Shown one piece after another: positions 1 to 8,080 of a stretch of DNA of 64,000 nt (within the stretch, counting starts at the first letter, position 1; every line of letters starts with the position of its first letter). The notes below the pieces were generated by a model, which saw nothing but the letters and a program-made list of their open reading frames with translations, searched no databases and was not told the origin of the DNA. Both the position numbers and the translations under genes were made by a program. The stretch is from Psychrobacillus sp044762745 (GTDB taxonomy: Bacteria; Bacillota; Bacilli; Bacillales_A; Planococcaceae), in contig NZ_JBIWEX010000001.1 in the NCBI RefSeq assembly GCF_044762745.1, positions 248,001-312,000 of the forward strand. Reading direction: 5' to 3'.

Positions 1-32
1 GAAAATACTTTTCATTATTTCTTTTCCATTTA

Positions 33-60
33 TAAAAACACCACACCCAGCTGGGTGTGG
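33..60 (-). terminator. Intrinsic terminator downstream of tRNA-Arg
   Basis: A perfect 20-base palindrome (41-60, CCACACCCAG followed by its complement) is followed on the minus strand by TGTTTTTATA. It is a Rho-independent terminator reading leftwards and probably ends the transcript that carries tRNA-Arg. Confidence 0.75.
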
Positions 61-173
61 TAGTCTCAAAACTAATATTTCCTTCTCTTTTAAAAAGGAA
101 TTCTGTGTCAGTGACCGAATCCCTAATTTCTCACAATTCCTTTTATGTCAAGGATTTGAGAACTATAATATTA

Positions 174-247
<74 letters not shown>

Positions 248-375
248 AAGTACTCCCCCACCACACAGATAGGAAAGACAAGATTTATTATATAATCATA
301 CTCGAACAAAGTCAACACTTTTTAAAAAAATTTAAATAAAATTATCAATTACACCTTAGCATAACCATACTGAAA

Positions 376-870
376 TCAAAAACATACACTTTCTAGTATC
401 ACATGCTCCGAAGAGTAAAAGTTTACATGCCATGAATGTTCCACTTTCTCAACAATTGCATAACTTTTCTCTTTACGTCCACGCGGCTTATGTAAGCTAC
501 CTGGATTGACGAAAAGAATGCCACTCTGTAATTCCGCCCCGAGCAAATGGGAATGTCCAAAGCATACAAGAGTTGCTTGTACTTCTTGCGCTCGATAATT
601 TAAAGGCATTAGCGTCGTTTTTACATTATGTCTATGACCATGCACGACTAATATTTTTTCATTCCTCAGTTCAACAATTACTTCCTCAGGAAAACCTTCA
701 TCAAAATCACAGTTTCCTCGAACAATACGTACAGATTTACTTTCGAAATAGGAAGTGGCTAATTCACTATCTCCACAATGAATTACAGCATCTACACCCG
801 TCCAATGCTCTATCACTCGTTCCGTTGTCTCTGTATCACGATGCGTATCACTAATCACTAATATCTTCAT
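376..870 (-). CDS. ysnB: YfcE/YsnB-type metallophosphoesterase
   Basis: This 164-residue protein belongs to the small calcineurin-like phosphodiesterases. The metal-binding motifs are all visible: DTH at residues 8-10, GD at 33-34, GNCD at 52-55, HGH at 77-79 and GHSH at 105-108. The family hydrolyses phosphodiester bonds with two divalent metals; the natural substrate of YsnB is not known. It is the last gene of the rph-rdgB-ysnB group, 8 bp after rdgB and read in the same direction, which matches the B. subtilis order and suggests cotranscription. It is probably cytosolic, since no signal peptide or membrane segment is visible. Confidence 0.88.
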   Translation of the reverse strand: MKILVISDTHRDTETTERVIEHWTGVDAVIHCGDSELATSYFESKSVRIVRGNCDFDEGFPEEVIVELRNEKILVVHGHRHNVKTTLMPLNYRAQEVQATLVCFGHSHLLGAELQSGILFVNPGSLHKPRGRKEKSYAIVEKVEHSWHVNFYSSEHVILESVCF

Positions 871-878
871 CGATGTAT

Positions 879-1481
879 CTACGCTTTTCCAACTAAATCA
901 TCTAAATTCGTAGCAAGTAATTGGAGCGCATTTCCGCGATGCGAAATAGCACCTTTTTCTTCCGCTGTTAGTTCCGCCATCATTTTGTTCTCGGCAGGGA
1001 CAAAAAAGATCGGATCGTATCCAAATCCATTCGTTCCTTTTCTTTCTTGCGCAATGTACCCTTCACATGTTCCTCTTACAGTAAATGGTTCGCTTGTCGG
1101 AGAAACTACAGCAATCGCACAAACGAACCTTGCACTTCTTTCGGATTCTTTGACGTCTTTAAGCTCTTCTAGCACTTTATCGATATTTGCCTCGTCACTC
1201 TTCTCTTCCCCCGCATATCTCGCAGAATAGATGCCTGGGCGACCATCTAGTGCGTCGATTTCAAGTCCACTGTCATCTGCAATAACCATTGTTTGCAAAT
1301 GGTTGGCGAGTGCAGTTGCTTTTAGTAATGCGTTTGCTTCAAAAGTTTTTCCCGTTTCTTCAACATCCATATTTTCAGCTACATCATGGAGAGTAAGTAC
1401 CTCGTATCCAAGTGGACCAAATAGTGCTTCAAAATCTTTTGCTTTTCCTCTATTCTTCGTTGCAATAATTATTTTTTTCAT
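879..1481 (-). CDS. rdgB: XTP/dITP pyrophosphatase, RdgB/HAM1 family
   Basis: This 200-residue nucleotide house-cleaning enzyme hydrolyses dITP, XTP and ITP to the monophosphates so that deaminated purines are not incorporated. The N-terminal TKNRGKAKDF substrate loop, the ADDSGLEIDAL catalytic motif (residues 68-77), GRPGIYSARYAG, GFGYDPIFF and the C-terminal SHRGNAL motif are all present, so the active site looks intact. The start overlaps the rph stop by four bases, the usual sign of translational coupling. In B. subtilis the orthologue is ysnA, also next to rph. Confidence 0.95.
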   Translation of the reverse strand: MKKIIIATKNRGKAKDFEALFGPLGYEVLTLHDVAENMDVEETGKTFEANALLKATALANHLQTMVIADDSGLEIDALDGRPGIYSARYAGEEKSDEANIDKVLEELKDVKESERSARFVCAIAVVSPTSEPFTVRGTCEGYIAQERKGTNGFGYDPIFFVPAENKMMAELTAEEKGAISHRGNALQLLATNLDDLVGKA

Positions 1482-2239
1482 ATAGTTTCAGGACCTCCAT
1501 CGCCAATTTTAGTTGCTAATTCGCCTAATGCTGCATGTTGGATATCCATTAATTGCTTAATACCAATTTCACCAAAATCCAACAACTCCATTAATTGTTT
1601 CCGAGAGAATGTCGCTTCTTCTCCAGTACCTTGCAGTTCTACATATTCACCACTGCCCGTTTGAACGACATTCATATCAACAGAAGCTGCGGAATCTTCT
1701 TCATAATTTAAATCTAATATAACTCCAACATTTTCCAGTACTCCAACGCTCGTTGCAGCTAAATATTCACGAACCGGAAAGTACGGTAAATGCTTTTCTT
1801 CATATAATTTTCCAAGCGCAATTGTAAGTGCCACAAATGCACCTGTAATACTTGCCGTTCGTGTACCACCATCTGCTTGAATAACATCACAATCAATCCA
1901 AATCGTTTTTTCCCCTATTACTTCTAAATCGACTACCGAGCGAAGTGCTCGTCCAATTAAACGTTGGATTTCCATTGTACGACCAGTCACTTTTCCTTTA
2001 GATGATTCTCTTTGGTTGCGTGATTCTGTTGCCCGTGGAAGCATAGAATACTCTGCAGTAATCCAACCTTTCCCTTGTCCTCTTAAAAAAGGCGGCACTC
2101 GGTCTTCAATTGTCGCATTACAAATGACTTTCGTTTGTCCAACCGTTATTAAGACAGACCCTTCTGGGTGAATTAAATAATTTGTTTCTATTTGTACATT
2201 TCTTAGTTCATTTACTTTTCTTCCATCAGTTCTATTCAT
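1478..2239 (-). CDS. rph: Ribonuclease PH
   Basis: This 253-residue phosphorolytic 3'-5' exoribonuclease trims tRNA 3' ends, transferring nucleotides to phosphate. Recognisable segments are the N-terminal RTDGRKVNELR, the conserved GSVLITVGQTKVICNATIE strand region, and GQGKGWITAEYSMLPRAT with the basic RNA-binding residues. CDVIQADGGTRTASITGAFVAL carries the catalytic and phosphate-binding part of the RNase PH fold. The ribosome-binding site AAAGGAG lies six bases before the ATG. A terminator separates it from the upstream racE gene. gerM, which lies between racE and rph in B. subtilis, is absent here. Confidence 0.95.
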   Translation of the reverse strand: MNRTDGRKVNELRNVQIETNYLIHPEGSVLITVGQTKVICNATIEDRVPPFLRGQGKGWITAEYSMLPRATESRNQRESSKGKVTGRTMEIQRLIGRALRSVVDLEVIGEKTIWIDCDVIQADGGTRTASITGAFVALTIALGKLYEEKHLPYFPVREYLAATSVGVLENVGVILDLNYEEDSAASVDMNVVQTGSGEYVELQGTGEEATFSRKQLMELLDFGEIGIKQLMDIQHAALGELATKIGDGGPETI

Positions 2240-2275
2240 AAATTTCTCCTTTTATCTATCCTTCACGCAAAAGAA

Positions 2276-2312
2276 GACCCCGTTATTTAAGGTTTCTCAA
2301 GCTAACAGGGTC
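2276..2312 (-). terminator. Terminator after murI/racE
   Basis: On the minus strand GACCCTGTTA pairs with TAACGGGGTC and is followed by TTCTTTTG. The left arm overlaps the murI stop codon. It isolates murI from rph. Confidence 0.7.
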
Positions 2313-3108
2313 ATTTGAATGAAATTGTTCGTACATCTGCATTCGGTAATTCTAACCATTTTTCCACAATCATTTTAAAGATGGACACGGATCCAGTCGT
2401 ATAAAAAACTGGTGTTTTTGGTTCTTTTACTGGATGATGCATCTGATGATAATTTAAATACTCCACTACATCTTGGGCTGTCTCTTCGGCAGAGGAAAGT
2501 ACTTTTACATTGTGTCCCACTGCCTCTTCAATATGCTTTTGTAGTAATGGATAATGTGTGCATCCTAGTATAACCGTATCAAATTGCTCTTTTTTTAGTG
2601 GTAATAATGTTTCCATTACCATATTCCTCGCAAACTCGCCTTCATATTCATTACTTTCAACGAGTGGAACAAATGTTGGGCAAGCAAGGGGAATCACTTT
2701 ACTCGATGTATTTAAAGCAGCAATCGCCTTTTCATAAGCTCCACTTTTTATCGTACCGCTTGTACCTAGTACTACGATTTCATTTTTCTTAGTTGCTTTA
2801 ATCGCTGCTCTTGCCCCTGGAAAAATAACACCAATTACAGGAAAAGGCATTTTTTTACTTAATGAATTAAGCGCTACTGCAGTTGCTGTGTTACAAGCAA
2901 TTACAAGCATTTTTATATTCATATTGGCCAGCGTCGTTGCGAGTTGCCATGTAAATTTTCGCACCTCTTCGCTTGATCTTGGTCCATACGGGCATCTTGC
3001 TGTATCTCCTATATAAATTATTTCCTCATTAGGTAAATGTCGCATAATTTCTTTTGCAACTGTCAATCCACCTACTCCAGAGTCTATAACACCAATTGGG
3101 GCTTTCAC
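2311..3108 (-). CDS. murI: Glutamate racemase
   Basis: This 265-residue cofactor-independent racemase converts L- to D-glutamate for peptidoglycan. The two catalytic cysteines are seen in ACNTATA (Cys72) and GCTHYPLL (Cys183). The N-terminal IGVIDSGVGGLTVAKEI and GDTARCPYGPRS motifs form the substrate pocket. Length and motifs match B. subtilis RacE, which sits in the same gene order. The upstream MarR gene ends only 9 bp before the start, so the two are likely cotranscribed. Confidence 0.95.
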   Translation of the reverse strand: MKAPIGVIDSGVGGLTVAKEIMRHLPNEEIIYIGDTARCPYGPRSSEEVRKFTWQLATTLANMNIKMLVIACNTATAVALNSLSKKMPFPVIGVIFPGARAAIKATKKNEIVVLGTSGTIKSGAYEKAIAALNTSSKVIPLACPTFVPLVESNEYEGEFARNMVMETLLPLKKEQFDTVILGCTHYPLLQKHIEEAVGHNVKVLSSAEETAQDVVEYLNYHQMHHPVKEPKTPVFYTTGSVSIFKMIVEKWLELPNADVRTISFK

Positions 3109-3117
3109 GTTAATTCC

Positions 3118-3576
3118 TCAGTTCTTTTTCATCTCTTGATGTAATTTTTCTAATAAGATCGATAAATTCGCTACTTCTTTTTCGTCAAACTCACCGAGGA
3201 TCTCTTTTAAATATTGCTGTCTCTTATCAATAACCTCTTCAATAATACGTTCACCTTCTGAGAGTAAATGTATACGCACAACACGGCGATCTTGCTCATC
3301 TCTAACACGTTGAACAAGTTCACTTCTTTCCATACGGTCGATTAAATCAGTCGTTGTACTAAAAGCTAAATACATTTTATTGGAAAGATCACCGATTGTC
3401 ATGTCTCCAAGCTCTAAGAGCCACTGAAGGGCTACAAACTGCGGCGGTGTTATCGTATAAGCATTTAATATCTGGCGGCCTTTTTGCTTAATAATACCCG
3501 ATATATGTCGAAGCTCTTTTTCTAAAAAAGCAACATCTTCTTGATTATGTTCCATACTTCTTATCTCATCTGCCAT
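3118..3576 (-). CDS. ysmB: MarR-family transcriptional regulator (YsmB-like)
   Basis: This winged-helix regulator of 152 residues has a MarR core: a helical N-terminus, the recognition region MTIGDLSNKMYLAFSTTTDL, and the wing containing VRDEQDRRVVRIHLLSEGE. The ATG at 3576 is preferred because AAGGA lies four bases upstream. A GTG at 3588 would give four extra residues but overlaps the Shine-Dalgarno region. Position between gerE and racE matches B. subtilis ysmB. Its ligand and targets cannot be told from sequence. Confidence 0.85.
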   Translation of the reverse strand: MADEIRSMEHNQEDVAFLEKELRHISGIIKQKGRQILNAYTITPPQFVALQWLLELGDMTIGDLSNKMYLAFSTTTDLIDRMERSELVQRVRDEQDRRVVRIHLLSEGERIIEEVIDKRQQYLKEILGEFDEKEVANLSILLEKLHQEMKKN

Positions 3577-3650
3577 ATAATCCTTCACTCCTCAAAACAA
3601 TACTTCTTATTTATTGTGACGTGTTCTGAGGAAAATGGCAAGGATTCTAA

Positions 3651-3875
3651 TTAGTTCAACGATAATTCACCTAATCTTAATAGTTCCACAATTGCTTGTG
3701 ACCGGCCGGATACTCCTAATTTTTGTATCGTATTAGAAATATGATTTCTTACCGTTTTTTCACTAATTGATAACTGAATTGAAATTTCTTTTGTAGAATT
3801 ATCTTCTACGAGTAACTGAAAAATTTGACGTTCTCTGTTCGTCAATATTGATCGATGCTGATTGTTATCGTACAA
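3651..3875 (-). CDS. gerE: Spore coat gene regulator GerE (LuxR-type HTH)
   Basis: This is a 74-residue stand-alone LuxR/FixJ-type DNA-binding domain with the same length as B. subtilis GerE. The helix-turn-helix runs through LTNRERQIFQLLVEDNSTKEISIQLSISEKTVRNHI, and the C-terminus GRSQAIVELLRLGEL is typical of GerE. GerE acts in the mother cell late in sporulation, activating or repressing sigma-K-dependent coat genes. The start codon is TTG, supported by AGGGGG eight bases upstream. A sigma-K-type promoter is visible just upstream. Its presence indicates a sporulating host. Confidence 0.93.
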   Translation of the reverse strand: MYDNNQHRSILTNRERQIFQLLVEDNSTKEISIQLSISEKTVRNHISNTIQKLGVSGRSQAIVELLRLGELSLN

Positions 3876-3903
3876 TGCCTTAGCCCCCTATCCACTCTCC
3901 TTC

Positions 3904-3931
3904 TAACGTATGTAGCATCAGGATAGTAGGT
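3904..3931 (-). promoter_or_regulatory. Candidate sigma-K promoter of gerE
   Basis: On the minus strand ACC is followed 16 bases later by CATACGTTA, which fits the sigma-K -10 form CATANNNTA exactly. The inferred start point is about 22 bases before the TTG start of gerE. gerE is a sigma-K gene in B. subtilis; the match here is by eye. Confidence 0.5.
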
Positions 3932-3940
3932 GACGGCTAG

Positions 3941-4390
3941 TTAGGGCTGTTTTCGAAAAACTTCTCGGTCCTCTTCGTTCCATTTAGAGGCTTTTCCCGT
4001 TTTTTTATCAATTTGCACCACAGTACCCCGACCAGTAAAGACAGTTTCGTCTTTTTCGTTTTTAGCCATATAATGAATATCAACGGACGAAGAACCAATC
4101 GTACCAGCTTTAACATAAATCCGCAGTTTTTCGTCAAAGAATACTTGTTTGACATAATCACATTGCAAATCCGCAACAACTGGAATCTTTTCACCTTTTG
4201 GATTCAACCAGTCGTTCATAAGATTTATATGCTTAAAGTACTCGATACGTGCATATTCAAAATAAGCAAATGTAACAGTATTATTCAGATGTCCGTACAT
4301 ATCCGTTTCGGAAAAACGTACACTTACTTCTGAATAAAAAGAAAATTCTTGTTCCCAACTTGCAACATCCTCTATGTAACTAGCTCGCAT
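3941..4390 (-). CDS. ysmA: Acyl-CoA thioesterase, 4-HBT hotdog family (YsmA-like)
   Basis: This protein of about 149 residues has the hotdog thioesterase signature. VRFSETDMYGHLNNTVTFAYFEYARIEYF contains the Asp-containing active-site motif with the D-x-x-G-H-x-N-N arrangement, followed by the long central helix. It probably hydrolyses an acyl-CoA thioester; the chain length is unknown. The ATG at 4390 is preferred over the ATG at 4399 because AGGGGG lies nine bases before the former and abuts the latter. It lies between sdhB and gerE, as in B. subtilis. Confidence 0.85.
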   Translation of the reverse strand: MRASYIEDVASWEQEFSFYSEVSVRFSETDMYGHLNNTVTFAYFEYARIEYFKHINLMNDWLNPKGEKIPVVADLQCDYVKQVFFDEKLRIYVKAGTIGSSSVDIHYMAKNEKDETVFTGRGTVVQIDKKTGKASKWNEEDREVFRKQP

Positions 4391-4448
4391 GAAAACCATC
4401 CCCCTAAAAATGAATATCTATTCACTTATTGTATCAGAGAAATAAAAA

Positions 4449-4482
4449 ATCTGCATAGAACATTATATTCTAAGCAGATTTT
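4449..4482 (-). terminator. Terminator at the end of the sdh transcript
   Basis: On the minus strand AAATCTGCTTAGAA pairs with TTCTATGCAGATTT and runs into TTTTTATTTC. It lies downstream of sdhB and before ysmA, so it separates the sdh operon from ysmA. Confidence 0.7.
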
Positions 4483-4578
4483 AGCGCCTTGCCTGTCGGA
4501 GGCCTGCAGGATGCAGGTCATACAGTCGTTGCTACACGAGGTCGCGAACTTAGACTGTATTCCTCTAACATAGGCGCT
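4483..4578 (-). ncRNA. Structured 96-bp element in the sdhB 3' region
   Basis: The segment is bounded by AGCGCCT and AGGCGCT. Inside, ATACAGTC (4520-4527) is exactly complementary to GACTGTAT (4553-4560), and CCTGCA-GGA-TGCAGG makes a small hairpin. It lies between the sdhB stop and the terminator, so it would be transcribed as the sdh 3' untranslated region. It could be a dispersed repeat, an mRNA stabiliser or a small RNA. No known family is recognised with certainty. Confidence 0.4.
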
Positions 4579-4592
4579 TTGGCATTTCTATA

Positions 4593-5369
4593 TTAGTCAA
4601 CCATATGGTCGCTTCCGAAGAAGTTTTTGAACATTTGAACTGTTGTATCACGGTTTAATGCAGCAATAGAAGTTGTTAAAGGAATACCTTTTGGACATGC
4701 AACAACACAGTTTTGTGCGTTACCACAGTTTGCAAGGCCTCCATCTCCCATAATCGCGTTTAAACGTTCATCTTTATTCATCGAACCTGTTGGATGTGCA
4801 TTAAACAAACGTACTTGTGAAAGTGGAGCAGGTCCCATGAAGGACGCGCCGCTATTTACGTTTGGACATGCTTCCAAACAAACACCACAAGTCATACATT
4901 TAGAAAGTTCATATGCCCATTGACGTTTACGTTCTGGCATACGTGGTCCTTCACCAAGATCATATGATCCATCGATTGGAACCCATGCTTTTACTTTTTT
5001 CAATGAGTCAAACATACGAGTTCTGTCTACTTGAAGATCACGAACAACCGGGAATGTTTTCATTGGCGCCAATTGAATCGGTTGCGTCAATTGATCGATT
5101 AATGCAGAGCAAGATTGTCGTGGTTTCCCATTAATAACCATCGAACAAGCTCCACACACTTCTTCTAAACAGCTCATATCCCATGTTACTGGTGTAGTCG
5201 CTTTTCCGTCCGCATTGACAGGATTTTGACGAATTTCCATTAGGGCAGAAATAACGTTCATATTAGGGCGATAATTCACTTCGAACTTTTCCCAATATGG
5301 AGTAGATTCTGGTGTATCTTGACGAAAAACTTCAATTTGAACTTTTTTTGTTTCAGTTGCTGTTACCAT
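4593..5369 (-). CDS. sdhB: Succinate dehydrogenase iron-sulfur subunit
   Basis: This 258-residue subunit carries electrons from FAD in SdhA to the membrane anchor. The [2Fe-2S] ligands are Cys67, Cys72, Cys75 and Cys87. The [4Fe-4S] and [3Fe-4S] ligands are in CMTCGVCLEACP (158-169) and in Cys215, Cys221 and Cys225 with a trailing proline. All ten expected cysteines are present. It starts 2 bp after the sdhA stop and ends the sdhCAB operon. The protein faces the cytoplasm as part of complex II in the TCA cycle and respiratory chain. Confidence 0.97.
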   Translation of the reverse strand: MVTATETKKVQIEVFRQDTPESTPYWEKFEVNYRPNMNVISALMEIRQNPVNADGKATTPVTWDMSCLEEVCGACSMVINGKPRQSCSALIDQLTQPIQLAPMKTFPVVRDLQVDRTRMFDSLKKVKAWVPIDGSYDLGEGPRMPERKRQWAYELSKCMTCGVCLEACPNVNSGASFMGPAPLSQVRLFNAHPTGSMNKDERLNAIMGDGGLANCGNAQNCVVACPKGIPLTTSIAALNRDTTVQMFKNFFGSDHMVD

Positions 5370-5371
5370 GA

Positions 5372-7129
5372 TTAATTTTCTCCTTTCGTAGAATAATCAC
5401 GTTTACGAGGTGCAACTAGAGATACATCGATTTCTTCATAATGAATAACTGGAGCTCCAGTTGCTGGATCGAATTTTGCCATTGTTGTTTTCATGAATTC
5501 TTCATCATTACGTTCTGGGAATTCTGGTTTGTAATGCGCTCCACGGCTTTCATTACGTTGAAGTGCACCAATCGTAATAACACGCGCTAAATATAACATA
5601 TTTTTTAACTGACGTGTAAAGGATGCGCCTTGGTTAGACCATTTTTGCGTATCATCCATATTAATGTTTTCATATCTTTCCAGTAACTCTTGGATTTTCT
5701 TATCCGTAGCCTCAAGTTTGTCATTATAACGAACTACAGTTACGTTATCCGTCATTAGCTCTCCCAATTCTTTATGAATTAGGTAAGCATTTTCCGTACC
5801 TTTCATTGCTAACGTTTTGTCCCACTTCTCTTGCTCAAGTTTAACTTCAGCTTCAAAGATAGCATCGTCCATATCGATCGCATGCGTTTTTAGTTTACTC
5901 ATATATTTAACTGCGTTAGGTCCGGCAACGCTTCCGCCGAATACAGCTGATAATAAGGAGTTTGCTCCTAGACGGTTCGCACCGTGTTGAGAGTAATCAC
6001 ATTCACCTGCAGCAAATAATCCAGGAATGTTTGTCATTTGATCTTCATCTACCCAAAGTCCGCCCATTGAATAGTGAACAGCCGGGAAAATCTTCATCGG
6101 AACTTTGCGAGGGTCATCTCCAGTAAATTTCTCATAAATTTCAATAATTCCGCCTAGTTTTATGTCTAGCTCATGCGGATCTTTGTGAGAAAGATCTAGA
6201 TACACCATGTTTTCTCCGTTAATACCAAGTTTTTGGTTCACACATACATCGAAAATTTCACGTGTTGCAATATCACGTGGCACTAGGTTACCGTATGCAG
6301 GATATTTTTCTTCTAGGAAGTACCAAGGTTTTCCGTCTTTGTACGTCCAAATACGTCCACCTTCACCACGCGCTGATTCCGACATTAAACGTAGTTTATC
6401 GTCACCAGGGATTGCTGTTGGGTGAATTTGGATAAATTCTCCATTTGAATAGTATGCACCTTGTTGATAAACGATCGATGCTGCAGAACCAGTATTTATA
6501 ATAGAGTTAGTCGTTTTTCCGAAAATAATTCCAGGACCACCAGTTGCCATGATAACAGCATCCCCACGGAAAGCACGGATCTCCATTGTTTTAAGGTTTT
6601 GCGCTTTAATACCGCGACAAACCCCTTCACTATCTTTAATAATTCCAAGGAATTCCCATCCTTCGAATTTCGTAACTAGACCATCTACTTCAAATCGACG
6701 CACTTGTTCGTCTAAAGCGTATAATAATTGTTGACCAGTAGTCGCACCAGCAAATGCTGTACGGTGCATTAAAGTACCACCAAAACGGCGGAAATCTAAT
6801 AATCCTTCCGGTGTACGGTTGAACATAACACCCATACGGTCAAATAAATTAATAATTCCAGGAGCAGCGTCTGTCATTGCTTTAACTGGCCCTTGGTTTG
6901 CTAAGAAATCTCCACCATATACAGTATCATCTAAGTGTACTGCCGGTGAATCGCCTTCCCCTTTTGTATTTACAGCCCCGTTAATACCGCCTTGTGCACA
7001 GACAGAATGTGAGCGTTTTACAGGAACTAATGAAAATAGATCTACGTGCGTGCCATCTTCGGCTGCTTTCATTGTTGCCATTAATCCAGCTAAACCACCG
7101 CCGACAACAATAAGTTTACTTTTTGCCAT
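5372..7129 (-). CDS. sdhA: Succinate dehydrogenase flavoprotein subunit
   Basis: This 585-residue flavoprotein oxidises succinate to fumarate. The dinucleotide-binding GGGLAGLMA is at the N-terminus. The HSVCAQGGINGAVN segment belongs to the flavin attachment region, while HPTAIPGDDKLRLMSESARGEGGR and GLFAAGECDYSQHGANRLGANSLLSAVFGG form the substrate and FAD sites. Length matches B. subtilis SdhA. It is the middle gene of sdhCAB and is translated just after sdhC. Together with SdhB it forms the soluble catalytic head of complex II. Confidence 0.97.
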   Translation of the reverse strand: MAKSKLIVVGGGLAGLMATMKAAEDGTHVDLFSLVPVKRSHSVCAQGGINGAVNTKGEGDSPAVHLDDTVYGGDFLANQGPVKAMTDAAPGIINLFDRMGVMFNRTPEGLLDFRRFGGTLMHRTAFAGATTGQQLLYALDEQVRRFEVDGLVTKFEGWEFLGIIKDSEGVCRGIKAQNLKTMEIRAFRGDAVIMATGGPGIIFGKTTNSIINTGSAASIVYQQGAYYSNGEFIQIHPTAIPGDDKLRLMSESARGEGGRIWTYKDGKPWYFLEEKYPAYGNLVPRDIATREIFDVCVNQKLGINGENMVYLDLSHKDPHELDIKLGGIIEIYEKFTGDDPRKVPMKIFPAVHYSMGGLWVDEDQMTNIPGLFAAGECDYSQHGANRLGANSLLSAVFGGSVAGPNAVKYMSKLKTHAIDMDDAIFEAEVKLEQEKWDKTLAMKGTENAYLIHKELGELMTDNVTVVRYNDKLEATDKKIQELLERYENINMDDTQKWSNQGASFTRQLKNMLYLARVITIGALQRNESRGAHYKPEFPERNDEEFMKTTMAKFDPATGAPVIHYEEIDVSLVAPRKRDYSTKGEN

Positions 7130-7177
7130 GCTATTCTCACTCCTCGATTTTATGGTAGTTGAATATATGAAAAGTTC

Positions 7178-7789
7178 TTATACAAATGCTAAAAGAGCTT
7201 GTATACCAACTACGGATAACGCTAAGAAGATTACTAATGTTACATATGTAGCAATTCGTTGTGATTGTGGTGATTGTGTAATTCCCCAACTAACTAAGAA
7301 TGACCAAATACCGTTAGCTAAATGGAATGTTGCAGCAATTACTCCAACGATGTAAAAACCTAACATCCAAGGGTTTGATAAAATCTCCGCCATCATGTTA
7401 AAATTAACTTCTTTTGCACCGATTGCAGCTTGAAATCTTGTCTCAAATACATGCCATGCGATGAAAACAACAAGAAAAATTCCAGTAAAACGTTGTAAAA
7501 TAAATAAGTAGTTGCGTAGCGTTCCGAATCTTTGTGGATTGTTTTTAGCGGTAAATGCAATATAAATACCGTAAAAAGCATGGAACATTAAAGGTAAATA
7601 AATGATAAAAATTTCCAAGAAAATGACAAATGGAAGACTTCCCATAAAACCAGATGCTTTATTAAAAGCTTCTTCTCCTCTAGTAGCAAAATGGTTTACT
7701 ACTAAATGCTGCGCCACAAATAATCCCACTGGAATAATTCCTAACAAAGAATGTAAGCGGCGCCAATAAAATTCGCGATCTTTCGACAA
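7178..7789 (-). CDS. sdhC: Succinate dehydrogenase cytochrome b558 subunit
   Basis: This membrane anchor has about 203 residues and five hydrophobic segments, and it binds haem b and menaquinone. The N-terminus SKDREFYWRRLHSLLGIIPVG and conserved histidines (RLHS, AQHLVVNHF, MFHAFYG, AWHVFETR, TFHLANG) match B. subtilis SdhC. The start is taken as TTG at 7789, eight bases after AGGGGGG and aligned with the Bacillus start. The upstream TTG at 7807 would include the Shine-Dalgarno in the gene. It is the first gene of sdhCAB and has a clear promoter upstream. Confidence 0.93.
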   Translation of the reverse strand: MSKDREFYWRRLHSLLGIIPVGLFVAQHLVVNHFATRGEEAFNKASGFMGSLPFVIFLEIFIIYLPLMFHAFYGIYIAFTAKNNPQRFGTLRNYLFILQRFTGIFLVVFIAWHVFETRFQAAIGAKEVNFNMMAEILSNPWMLGFYIVGVIAATFHLANGIWSFLVSWGITQSPQSQRIATYVTLVIFLALSVVGIQALLAFV

Positions 7790-7821
7790 AACAGTTACCC
7801 CCCTCAAGTTTACATTTGCTC

Positions 7822-7861
7822 GATATGAAAACTATAGTAATAGAATAAAAGATTTCATATC
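7822..7861 (-). promoter_or_regulatory. Inverted repeat in the sdhC leader
   Basis: GATATGAAA (7822-7830) and TTTCATATC (7853-7861) are perfect complements separated by 22 bases in the transcribed sdh leader. It may be an mRNA-stabilising hairpin or a protein site. There is no T-run, so it is not an obvious terminator. Confidence 0.4.
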
Positions 7862-7899
7862 TTGTTCACATCATCATGTTACGAATTTATGACATATCC

Positions 7900-7928
7900 A
7901 TTGTACTCTCATCATTTTAGAGCGTCAA
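7900..7928 (-). promoter_or_regulatory. sigma-A promoter of sdhCAB
   Basis: On the minus strand TTGACG and TACAAT are separated by exactly 17 bases. The start point would be near 7893, giving a leader of about 100 bases before sdhC. Confidence 0.8.
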
Positions 7929-8080
7929 GGTATCTTTAGACTTTTCAATAAACTTCTAGATTCATATTTAAATAATGATTCGTTTATTTTTTCACAAACT
8001 ATTACATTACCAACTAGAAATTATTTATGATAAAATAGACGATGATAAATGATATCACTTTTTGAAAGAAGGGTTGCTAC

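Noticed and set aside
6819..7355. A 178-residue plus-strand frame antisense to sdhA and sdhC
   Set aside because: A mirror frame of well-supported genes with no initiation signal.
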